Source: Methylobacterium sp. 10
GTDB lineage: Bacteria > Pseudomonadota > Alphaproteobacteria > Rhizobiales > Beijerinckiaceae
NCBI RefSeq assembly: GCF_000519085.1
Contig: NZ_KI912577.1
Coordinates: 1,352,533 to 1,416,532 of the forward strand
Reading direction: 5' to 3'
DNA: 64,000 nt
Position numbers and translations under genes: made by a program. Positions 7,114 through 14,362 of this stretch are shown piece after piece (the first letter of the stretch is position 1; each line of letters starts with the position of its first letter). The notes under the pieces are model-generated. The model made no database searches. It was not told where the DNA came from and was given only the letters and a program-made list of their open reading frames with translations.

Positions 7114-9180
7114 ATGGCTGACGATGTCTCCAACCGAGAACCCACCATCGGTCACGCCATGAAGGCGGCGGATGCAGTCGAAGCTTTGGTGGTCGATGAC
7201 GAGCGGTACCGCCTGCTGGTGGACAGCATCGTCGATTACGCCATCTACATGCTCGATCCGCAGGGACGGGTGGCGAGCTGGAATCGCGGCGCCCAGCGCT
7301 TCAAGGGCTACACCGACGCGGAGATCATCGGCGAGCATTTCTCGCGCTTCTACACCGACGACGACCGGGCCATCGATCTGCCCGGCCGGGCTTTGAGGAT
7401 CGCCGCGACCGAGGGGCGGTTCGAGCAGGAGGGATGGCGCGTCCGCAAGGACGGCAGCCTGATGTGGGCCCACGTGCTCATCGATCCGATCCGTGGCGAG
7501 GACGGCACCCTCGTCGGCTACGCCAAGGTCACCCGCGACCTCACCGAGCGACGGGCCGCCCTGGCCGCCCTCGAACGGAGCGAGCAGCATTTCCGCCTGC
7601 TCGTCCAGGGCGTGCGGGACTACGCCATCTACATGCTCGACCCTCAGGGAAAGGTCACGAGCTGGAATCGCGGCGCCCAGCGCTTCAAGGGTTACACGGA
7701 CGACGAGATCATCGGCGAGCATTTTTCGCGCTTCTATACCGACGAGGATCGCACCTCGGGCCTGCCCGCCAAGGCGCTCCGGACCGCGGCCACCGAAGGC
7801 CGTTTCGAGGCCGAAGGCTGGCGCGTCCGCAAGGACGGCACCTGTTTCTGGGCGCATGTCGTCATCGATCCGATCCGGGGCGAGCATGGCGAACTCATCG
7901 GCTTCGCCAAGATCACGCGGGACGTCACGGAGCGGCGAAACACCGAGCGGACCCTGGAAGACACCCGTGCACGCTTCGTCCAGTCGCAGAAGATGGAAGC
8001 GATCGGCCAGCTCACCGGCGGTGTCGCCCACGATTTCAACAACCTCCTCGCCGTCGTACTCGGCAATCTGCATCTCGCCCGCAAACGCCTCCCGCCGGAT
8101 CGCAAGCTGCTGCAGCTGGTGGAGAACTCCATTCAGGCGGCCGAGCGGGGCGCCACGTTGACCAAGCGCATGCTCGCCTTCGCCCGCCAGCAGAAGCTGG
8201 AGACCGGCCCCGTGGACGTGCCGAAGCTCGTGTGGGGCATGGCCGAGTTGCTGAAGGGCTCCATCGGTGCGGGCATCTTGGTCGACATGCTCTTCCCCCC
8301 GGAGCTGCCCCTCGCCAACGTCGATGCCAATCAGCTCGAACTGGCCCTGCTCAATCTCGCCGTCAACGCCCGCGATGCCATGCCGGAGGGCGGCACGATC
8401 ACCATCGCCGCGCGTGAAGCGATGGTCGCCCGCGACGAGGCCCCTGGTCTCGGCCCGGGACGCTACGTCTGTCTGTCGGTCACCGATACGGGGGACGGCA
8501 TGGACGAGCAGACCCTCGACCGCGCGACCGAGCCGTTCTTCACGACCAAGGGGGTCGGCAAGGGCACCGGGCTGGGTCTCTCCATGATCCACGGTTTCGC
8601 CGAGCAGTCGGGCGGCCGGCTGTTTCTTAAAAGCGTCCCGGGCCAGGGCACGATTGCGGAGCTGTGGTTGCCCGAGGCCGAGGCGGGTGAACCGGGAAGG
8701 GGGATGCCGGAAGCGGGCCTCTGCTCGTCCTCAACGAGGTCGTTGAGGGTGCTGGTGGTCGATGACGACCCGCTGGTCCTGATGAACACGGCGGCCATGC
8801 TGGAAGATCTCGGTCATGTGGTGAAGGAGGCGGCGTCGGGTCCGCAGGCCCTGCACGTCCTCCGCTGCGCCGAACCGTTCGATCTCGTGATCACGGACCG
8901 ATTGATGCCGGGCATGAACGGCACGCAGCTCATCGCGGCGATCAGCCAGGAATATCCTGGACTGCCGGTCATCCTCGCGAGCGGCTACGCTGACCCGACG
9001 GAGGGCGAGCACGCCGATGACGTGCGCTTGACCAAGCCATTCGGGCAGGAGGAGCTGTCCCGGGCTATCCAGACGAGATTGCAGGCCGAACGCCGGATCC
9101 TGGCGTTCCGGCCGGTGGCGGACGAGACCGGCGGCTCCCCCGGCGCGATGACGGCCGGGGCCGGCCCTCGTCTCGGCTGA
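7114..9180 (+). CDS. hybrid sensor histidine kinase with tandem duplicated PAS domains
   Basis: 688 aa and soluble (no membrane segment). Two PAS/PAC units (about residues 33-145 and 165-275) are nearly identical, sharing SWNRGAQRFKGYTD and EIIGEHFSRFYTD. Next comes a HisKA domain with His306 in GGVAHDFNNLLAV, then an HATPase with NLAVNARDAMPEGGT (N box), DTGDGMD and GKGTGLGLSM (G boxes). A C-terminal receiver starts at RVLVVDDDPLV, with phospho-acceptor Asp595 in VITDRLMPGMNG. It therefore looks fully active as a cytoplasmic hybrid kinase. The PAS domains lack the LOV Cys motif, so the signal is unknown. No cognate regulator is adjacent. Confidence 0.92.
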   Translation: MADDVSNREPTIGHAMKAADAVEALVVDDERYRLLVDSIVDYAIYMLDPQGRVASWNRGAQRFKGYTDAEIIGEHFSRFYTDDDRAIDLPGRALRIAATEGRFEQEGWRVRKDGSLMWAHVLIDPIRGEDGTLVGYAKVTRDLTERRAALAALERSEQHFRLLVQGVRDYAIYMLDPQGKVTSWNRGAQRFKGYTDDEIIGEHFSRFYTDEDRTSGLPAKALRTAATEGRFEAEGWRVRKDGTCFWAHVVIDPIRGEHGELIGFAKITRDVTERRNTERTLEDTRARFVQSQKMEAIGQLTGGVAHDFNNLLAVVLGNLHLARKRLPPDRKLLQLVENSIQAAERGATLTKRMLAFARQQKLETGPVDVPKLVWGMAELLKGSIGAGILVDMLFPPELPLANVDANQLELALLNLAVNARDAMPEGGTITIAAREAMVARDEAPGLGPGRYVCLSVTDTGDGMDEQTLDRATEPFFTTKGVGKGTGLGLSMIHGFAEQSGGRLFLKSVPGQGTIAELWLPEAEAGEPGRGMPEAGLCSSSTRSLRVLVVDDDPLVLMNTAAMLEDLGHVVKEAASGPQALHVLRCAEPFDLVITDRLMPGMNGTQLIAAISQEYPGLPVILASGYADPTEGEHADDVRLTKPFGQEELSRAIQTRLQAERRILAFRPVADETGGSPGAMTAGAGPRLG

Positions 9181-9237
9181 TCGGACGAGCGCGCGGGTTC
9201 GCCCACCCGACGAATCCGGATTGTCCAAAGCCTGAAT

Positions 9238-9255
9238 CCCCTTGGCGCCAAGGGG
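9238..9255 (+). terminator. palindromic hairpin after the hybrid kinase
   Basis: Perfect 18-bp palindrome ccccttggcgccaagggg, 57 bp past the kinase stop. There is no T-run, so it may be a weak terminator or part of the shared 3' region with the convergent small gene. Confidence 0.45.
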
Positions 9256-9258
9256 AAA

Positions 9259-9287
9259 GGCCCCGATGAGACGAACTCATCGAGGCC
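9259..9287 (-). terminator. terminator of the 32-aa protein gene
   Basis: A 12-bp stem (ggccccgatgag / ctcatcgaggcc, one G-U pair) with a 5-nt loop. On the minus strand it is followed by TTTCCCC. It lies 32 bp downstream of the small gene's stop. Confidence 0.6.
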
Positions 9288-9319
9288 CGGTATGAGATGA
9301 TTTCCGATCGTCGGGGCTC

Positions 9320-9418
9320 TCAGAACCCCATGGCGACTTTCAGCGAGCTGACGATCGTCGCGATGAGGGCCAAGGCGAAGACGCCGATCATCGCATAGTT
9401 GAATCGTTTCATCTGCAT
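9320..9418 (-). CDS. 32-aa single-span membrane protein
   Basis: A small ORF encoding MQMKRFNYAMIGVFALALIA and then TIVSSLKVAMGF. It has a short positively charged N-terminus and one hydrophobic segment (about residues 8-26). It is supported as a gene by a GAGGG ribosome-binding site 8 nt before the ATG, a terminator hairpin just downstream, and its fit between flanking genes on the same strand. Function unknown. It might modulate a membrane complex, as many such miniproteins do, but nothing in the sequence says which. An internal ATG two codons later is an alternative start. Confidence 0.55.
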   Translation of the reverse strand: MQMKRFNYAMIGVFALALIATIVSSLKVAMGF

Positions 9419-9439
9419 CGACGAACCCTCGTCGACCGA

Positions 9440-9706
9440 TCAGCAGCGGTTCCCACCGGAGGTCTGGCCGTATTGCTGAACCGGGAAGTTCTGCTGGTTG
9501 GCGTTGCCTTCGGCAGCCGAACTCATCGGGCAGGTGGCCGGGTTGCGCGAGAAGACATCACCCCGAGACTGGAACGAGCCCGTCGTCTCGACATCGTAAG
9601 GCGAGAACCCCGTGTAGCGCGACGTGCGATCGTAAGCCATCGCCGACGAAATCGAAGAAACACCAAGAACAAGGGCGGTAGCGATGGCGGCAATACGGGT
9701 CTTCAT
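9440..9706 (-). CDS. small secreted protein, unknown function
   Basis: 88 aa from MKTRIAAIATALVLGVSSIS; the signal peptide ends near SAMA (about residue 23). The mature part is short and rich in Ser, Gly, Asn and Gln, with two Cys (residues 62 and 88). I do not recognise a family. The ATG at 9706 is preferred over 9823 because the signal peptide begins there. The gene lies 21 bp upstream of the 32-aa membrane protein, so the two may be co-transcribed. Confidence 0.6.
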   Translation of the reverse strand: MKTRIAAIATALVLGVSSISSAMAYDRTSRYTGFSPYDVETTGSFQSRGDVFSRNPATCPMSSAAEGNANQQNFPVQQYGQTSGGNRC

Positions 9707-9886
9707 GGGGGTGACGTGGCTCCTATAAGCTGCAGATCTGGAATGAGGTCTGCTTGTTGCTGTTGGAAATGAATATGGGGCGCCATCTCCATTCTTGGCG
9801 TGCTCGCGCGCACGCGCTGTCACGGATTATAAAGCGCGCCCCGCTGTCATGGATTGTAACGCGCGCCGCGCTTCCGCCTGACCCGC

Positions 9887-11509
9887 TCAGACGACGAGGC
9901 GCGCCTCGACCAGATCGATCTCCCGGACGAGCCGCCGCAGCACCACGTCGTCGATCGCCTCCGAGCGGCGCAGGCGATAGAGGGCCTGGCGCTCGGCTTC
10001 GATGCCGGCGAGGCGCAGGCGCTTCTCGGTGAGGGCGAGCTGCTTGATGCGGCTCACATCCTTTCGCGGCTCCGCCGTTGCCGCTTCCAGCCCCTCGTAG
10101 CGGTCCATGGCGCGGGCACTGGCTTCCACCGCGATGGAGGCATCCTCCTGCTCCTCCACGAGCCGATGCTGCAGGGCCTCGATGGCCTTCACGGCGTCGT
10201 CGCGCGCGGCGGCGCGGGCGGCGTCCTCCTCGGAATCGTGGCTGGGCTCGGGCGGAAGGCGCAGGCCCCGCAGCAACGGGGGCAGGACCGTGCTCGCGAG
10301 GAGGAGCGAGGTCAGGATCACGCCCATGGCCAGGAGGATCGAGAGGTCGCGCGCGGGAAACGGCGTGCCGTCCTTCAGGGTGAGCGGCAGCGTCAGGATA
10401 CCCGCGAGGGTGATGGCACCCTTGACGCCCGCCAGGGTCGTCGCGGCCACGAGGCGCAGGGTCGGCGTCTCTCGTCGATCGCCGCTACGACGCGCCTTCA
10501 TCAGGACGAACTGGAGCGAGACCCAGACCCAGACGAAGCGGATCGCCATCAACCCGGCGGTGATGGCCAGGATCCAGGCGACGAGCCAGCCGGCCCCCTG
10601 GACGTCGGCCTGCTTGACGGCCTGTCCGAGGACCTCCGGCAACTGCTCGCCCAGCAGGACGAAGATCGAGCCGTTGGCCGCGAGGGCCACCGTGTCCCAG
10701 ACGGCGGTGCGCCGGACGCGGGTGGCCCCCAGGCTGCGCCCCTGGATCTCCACATAGGTCATGGCGATGCCGGCCGCGACGGCGGCCAGGATGCCGGAGG
10801 CATGGACGTGCTCGGCGGCGAGATAGGCGCCGAAGGGCGTCAGCAGGCTGAACAGGATCTGCAGGCCGGGATCCTCGCCGGTGCGCCGCCGCAGCAGGTC
10901 CTGGGCGCCCATGAGGAGGAAGGTCGTCGCGGCGCCGATGCCGATTCCGCCCAGCGCGAGCCACACGAAGGTGGTCGCGGCCTGCGGCAGCGAGAAGGTG
11001 CCCGTGAGGGCGGCGGCGATGGCAAAGCGCAGGCAGACGAGGCCGGTGGCATCGTTGAGGAGGGCTTCGCCTTCGAGGATGTGCATGAGGCGCCGCGGGA
11101 CCGGGGCCTGTGCCGCCACGGACGAGACCGCGATCGGGTCCGTCGGCGACAGGACGGCCGCGAGGGCGAAGGCCACCGCCAGCGGCATCCCCGGGATCAT
11201 GCCGTGGATCAGCGCGCCGATGCCGAGCACCGTCAGGACCACGAGGCCCAGCGCGAGGGCCAGCACGGTCTTGCCGTCACGGAACAGGTCGCGCTTCGGG
11301 ATGCGCCAGCCATCGAGGAACAGGAGCGGCGGCAGGAAGACGAGGAAGAAAATCTCGGGGTCGAGGGCCGTGCTCGGAAGTGGTCCGAGAGCGAGGGCCA
11401 CGCCGATGGCGATCTGGATCAGCGGCAGCGGCAACGGAAGCAGGCGGCCGAGGGCGCCGCTGACCAGGACGGACAGAAGCAGGGCCAGTACGACGGTAAC
11501 GCTTTCCAT
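9887..11509 (-). CDS. CPA1 family Na+/H+ antiporter
   Basis: 540 aa. The first 410 residues hold 11-12 membrane segments. The ion-binding motif LSPTDPIAVSSVA and the EGEALLNDATGLVCLR segment are diagnostic of CPA1 (NhaP/YjcE-type) antiporters, which exchange cytoplasmic Na+ or K+ for H+. The final 125 residues (from RLPPEPSHDSEEDAARAAAR) are a charged, likely coiled-coil cytoplasmic domain that may regulate transport. The gene stands alone, divergent from the HPP-CBS gene across a 415-bp gap. Confidence 0.92.
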   Translation of the reverse strand: MESVTVVLALLLSVLVSGALGRLLPLPLPLIQIAIGVALALGPLPSTALDPEIFFLVFLPPLLFLDGWRIPKRDLFRDGKTVLALALGLVVLTVLGIGALIHGMIPGMPLAVAFALAAVLSPTDPIAVSSVAAQAPVPRRLMHILEGEALLNDATGLVCLRFAIAAALTGTFSLPQAATTFVWLALGGIGIGAATTFLLMGAQDLLRRRTGEDPGLQILFSLLTPFGAYLAAEHVHASGILAAVAAGIAMTYVEIQGRSLGATRVRRTAVWDTVALAANGSIFVLLGEQLPEVLGQAVKQADVQGAGWLVAWILAITAGLMAIRFVWVWVSLQFVLMKARRSGDRRETPTLRLVAATTLAGVKGAITLAGILTLPLTLKDGTPFPARDLSILLAMGVILTSLLLASTVLPPLLRGLRLPPEPSHDSEEDAARAAARDDAVKAIEALQHRLVEEQEDASIAVEASARAMDRYEGLEAATAEPRKDVSRIKQLALTEKRLRLAGIEAERQALYRLRRSEAIDDVVLRRLVREIDLVEARLVV

Positions 11510-11924
11510 TCGCCTCTTTCATACATGGGCCGGCGGGGCTGACGGCGCCTCGACCGGGTTGACGTCATGACCCCCGATGCCCGTCGCGGTGCGCGCTGAC
11601 CGGGGGGGGGCTCGGCGGAGTGGGCGTGCCGCCCGGATGTCCACGGGCATCCCATGACGGGCGGTCACGTTCCAGTGATCGTTCGGCACGCCCTTGACGT
11701 CCGATCGCGGCTGAATTCGTAGCAGCGCATGGGCGGCGACGTCCGGCGCGATCCCTTGAATGCCCGCCTTACACTGCATGCCTTGGAAGGAGGCAGGCTG
11801 CCCAGCAAGATTGCAAATTCGCAGGATGCAGCGCAGTATCCTGCTGGTATACCAGAAGGCGCAGCCTGCAATCGCAGCTTTTGCCTGCAAGTTGGGCGCA
11901 TTGCGCACGTGGAGGGGAGACGGG
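11510..11924. promoter_or_regulatory. divergent intergenic region with TGGTATACCA operator-like palindrome
   Basis: A 415-bp gap between the divergent antiporter and HPP-CBS genes. A perfect 12-bp palindrome, CTGGTATACCAG, lies at 11844-11855, 69 bp before the HPP-CBS start. Its core resembles operators of GntR-family regulators. A strong ribosome-binding site, ggaggggag, is at 11911-11919. No ORF in the gap looks real. Confidence 0.45.
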
Positions 11925-13064
11925 ATGTCCCATATCGCCGGTCCCGGTCGCCATATCGGCAACCTGCTCGCATCCCGGCTATTTCGGCCGATCCTGGCGG
12001 GGGCGACCCTGCGTGAGCGTCTCATCGCCTGCCTCGGTGCTCTCCTCGGCATCGCGCTGACCGGTCTCGTCAGCGGCTGGATCGTTGGGGAAGGCCCGCA
12101 TATCCCCCTGATCGTGGCTCCCATGGGGGCGACCGCGGTGCTGCTCTTCGCCGTGCCGGCGAGCCCCCTCGCCCAGCCCTGGCCGATCATCGGCGGCAAC
12201 ACGATCTCGGCCCTGATCGGCGTGACGGCGGCCTATTTCATCCCCAATCCCGTCCTCGCCATCGGCGTCGGCGTCTCGCTCGCCATCGCCGCAATGTCGT
12301 TCACGCGCTGCCTGCATCCGCCGGGCGGCGCCGCCGCCCTGACGGCGCTCATCGGCGGGTCGGCGGTCACCTCGTCCGGCTTCCTGTTTCCCTTCGTCCC
12401 CGTCTGCCTGAACTCCATCATCCTGGTCGGCCTCGGCATCGCCTTCCATCGCCTGTCCGGGCGCACATATCCTCACGTCCCGGCCGCTTCTCCCGCCAAC
12501 CCCCACGGGACGGCCGACCTGCCCCCTCCGCTCCGCGTCGGCTTCAACGCCAGGGACGTGGACGCGGCGCTCCAGTCCTTGAACGAAACCCTCGACATCG
12601 ACCGGACCGATCTGGACCGGCTGCTGCGGGAGGTCGAAAGCCAGGCGTTGACGCGCACGCACGGGACGCTGGACTGCGGCACCGTCATGTCGCGGGACGT
12701 GGTCACGATCGGGGTGGACGAATCCGTCGCGAAGGCGCGCGAGCTTCTGCTCAAGCACAACATCCGGACGCTGCCCGTGGTGGATGGAGCCGGCCGTCTC
12801 GCGGGAACGCTCGGCCTGCGCGAACTCGCCTTGCGCGGCGACGGGGCCATCGCGCAGGTCATGTCCGAGGCCAGGACGGCGATGGCGGACGAGCCGGTTC
12901 TCTCCCTGGTCGAGACGTTGAGCGACGGACGCACGCATGCCGTGGTGGTCACGGCCGAGGATCGCCGCATCCGCGGGATCGTCACCCAGACCGATCTGCT
13001 GGCGGTCCTGATGCGCCTCGTATCCACCAAGGCCCTCGAACCCACCGGCCCGCAGATGTCGTGA
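11925..13064 (+). CDS. HPP-family membrane protein fused to CBS domains
   Basis: 379 aa. Residues 20-175 form four or five membrane helices with the HPP signature: GPHIPLIVAPMGATAVLLFA and SFTRCLHPPGGAAALTALIG. Residues 250-370 hold two CBS motifs (TVMSRDVVTIGVDESVAKAR and LPVVDGAGRLAGTLGLREL, then the weaker second copy with ADEPVLSLVETLS and IRGIVTQTDLLAVL). HPP proteins are linked to nitrite transport in plastids and cyanobacteria. CBS pairs usually bind adenosyl ligands, so an adenylate-gated channel or transporter is a reasonable inference. I chose the ATG at 11925 because of its ribosome-binding site; longer in-frame starts reach into non-membrane sequence. Confidence 0.88.
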   Translation: MSHIAGPGRHIGNLLASRLFRPILAGATLRERLIACLGALLGIALTGLVSGWIVGEGPHIPLIVAPMGATAVLLFAVPASPLAQPWPIIGGNTISALIGVTAAYFIPNPVLAIGVGVSLAIAAMSFTRCLHPPGGAAALTALIGGSAVTSSGFLFPFVPVCLNSIILVGLGIAFHRLSGRTYPHVPAASPANPHGTADLPPPLRVGFNARDVDAALQSLNETLDIDRTDLDRLLREVESQALTRTHGTLDCGTVMSRDVVTIGVDESVAKARELLLKHNIRTLPVVDGAGRLAGTLGLRELALRGDGAIAQVMSEARTAMADEPVLSLVETLSDGRTHAVVVTAEDRRIRGIVTQTDLLAVLMRLVSTKALEPTGPQMS

Positions 13065-13147
13065 GCGGCCCGTCGTCGGGGCGGGCATGGCCCGGATGTT
13101 GCCTGAGAGGCGCTTCCCTCCCACCGTTACAGCACGGGTTCGGGCCG

Positions 13148-13249
13148 ATGCACGACACGCCGCTTCTTCTCAACCTTCTCTACGCGATCCTGATGGCGTC
13201 GAGCATGATGATCACGTGGCAGGTCCACCGGCTTCTCGGCCGCGCCTGA
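13148..13249 (+). CDS. 33-aa putative membrane peptide
   Basis: A short ORF encoding MHDTPLLLNLLYAILMASSM and then MITWQVHRLLGRA, with one hydrophobic segment (about residues 5-23). It fills the gap between the HPP-CBS gene and a convergent secreted protein gene. No clear ribosome-binding site is visible, so this call rests mainly on composition. Function unknown. Confidence 0.4.
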   Translation: MHDTPLLLNLLYAILMASSMMITWQVHRLLGRA

Positions 13250-13272
13250 ACGAGACGCGGCCGGCGCCGCCC

Positions 13273-13776
13273 TCAGAGGTTCTTCTCCAGAACCTTCACC
13301 ACGGCATCGACCCGGTCCTTGTATTCGGCGACGTTGGAGAAGGGCCGCCAGTTCACGTCGAGGGTGCCGCCCTCGAAGGTCAGCCCGTTGGGGTAGTTCG
13401 AGGCCGGCGCGGTCTTCTCGTCGAACCGGATGCGGATCGCCTTGAGCTTCTGACTGAGGGCGTCCCGGCCCATCTTGTCCTTGCCGACCTCCTTCAGCCC
13501 GGCGGCGATGGGCTCGAAGATCGTCTTCCCGAAATAGCCTTCGTCCGCATAATATTTGGCATCGCCGGGGATCGTCAGCTGGTCCCAGGCGACCTCCACC
13601 GGCACGGGCATGCCCGCCGCGTCCTGGATCGCCTTTTCGTAGGCGGGGTAGCGGTCCTGCCGGTAGGCGGCGATCGCCCGGCGCTCGGCGAGGCCCACGG
13701 TCGGCTCGGCCCAGGCCGCCGATGCGGAGAGCAGGACGAGGGCGGCGGCTTCGAGAACGTGGCGGCGTGACATCAT
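13273..13776 (-). CDS. secreted protein of unknown function
   Basis: 167 aa. The signal peptide is residues 1-23 (MMSRRHVLEAAALVLLSASA, cleavage after AWA). The mature protein is about 144 aa, mixed charge, with no Cys. Visible segments include YRQDRYPAYEKAIQDAAGMP and EVAWDQLTIPGDAKYYADEG. I do not recognise a domain. The context (a membrane protein and an M48 peptidase upstream on the same strand) hints at an envelope role. Confidence 0.65.
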   Translation of the reverse strand: MMSRRHVLEAAALVLLSASAAWAEPTVGLAERRAIAAYRQDRYPAYEKAIQDAAGMPVPVEVAWDQLTIPGDAKYYADEGYFGKTIFEPIAAGLKEVGKDKMGRDALSQKLKAIRIRFDEKTAPASNYPNGLTFEGGTLDVNWRPFSNVAEYKDRVDAVVKVLEKNL

Positions 13777-13853
13777 GCGGCGGTTCCTTCGTGGTGCGGC
13801 GGCCCTGGATCACGGGCCTGGGGTGACGGTTCGACGGCCGGAGCGGGGAGCCT

Positions 13854-14351
13854 TCAGGAGGACGCCCGGCGGTTGCGGATCATCCCGGCGATGCCCAGCA
13901 CGATGATGGCGGCCAGCGCCCCGGTGATCCCCAGGAAGGTGAGGGTCCGGTTCCACAACCGGTCGAGGCCGAGATCGGTGGTGACGAGGTCGGGACGGCC
14001 CGCATCGGTCATCACCCGGATGCTGTAATCGCCCACATGCAGGCCCGTGAACACGTAGTTCACCCGGCGCGCCACGGTGCCCGTGGGCGTGCGCAGGTTC
14101 AGTGTCGCGTCGCAGATGTGGATCACGATCTTGGCGCTGCACTTGCCGTCCGTCACCCGTGCGTCGGCGACGGGATGGGCCGTGTCGCGGATCTGCCAGT
14201 CCGAGAGCAATGGCGGCGCCGTAAAGACGAGGCAGGCGCCCAGGAGGCCGGCCAGCGCCGCGAGGCCGAACAGCGTCCAAAAGATGTTGCCCCAGCCCTG
14301 GCGGGGAGGAGGAAGGCGCAAGGGTTCCGGGCTGTTCGCGGGAGCGGTCAT
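13854..14351 (-). CDS. two-TM membrane protein, partner of the M48 peptidase
   Basis: 165 aa. One membrane helix is near the N-terminus (IFWTLFGLAALAGLLGACLV) and one near the C-terminus (LGITGALAAIIVLGIAGMI). They enclose about 90 periplasmic residues with two Cys (KCSAKIVIHICDATLNL), possibly disulfide-bonded. No family recognised. The ATG at 14351 has a GTGAGG ribosome-binding site that overlaps the end of the peptidase gene; a GTG at 14366 would overlap the peptidase stop directly. Either way the pair is translationally coupled, so the protein probably assists or is handled by the peptidase. Confidence 0.65.
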   Translation of the reverse strand: MTAPANSPEPLRLPPPRQGWGNIFWTLFGLAALAGLLGACLVFTAPPLLSDWQIRDTAHPVADARVTDGKCSAKIVIHICDATLNLRTPTGTVARRVNYVFTGLHVGDYSIRVMTDAGRPDLVTTDLGLDRLWNRTLTFLGITGALAAIIVLGIAGMIRNRRASS

Positions 14352-14362
14352 GGGTGCGGGCC

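Noticed and set aside
10166..11542. 458-aa ORF antisense to the Na+/H+ antiporter
   Set aside because: Low-complexity shadow with no domain. The antiporter has the LSPTDPIAV motif.
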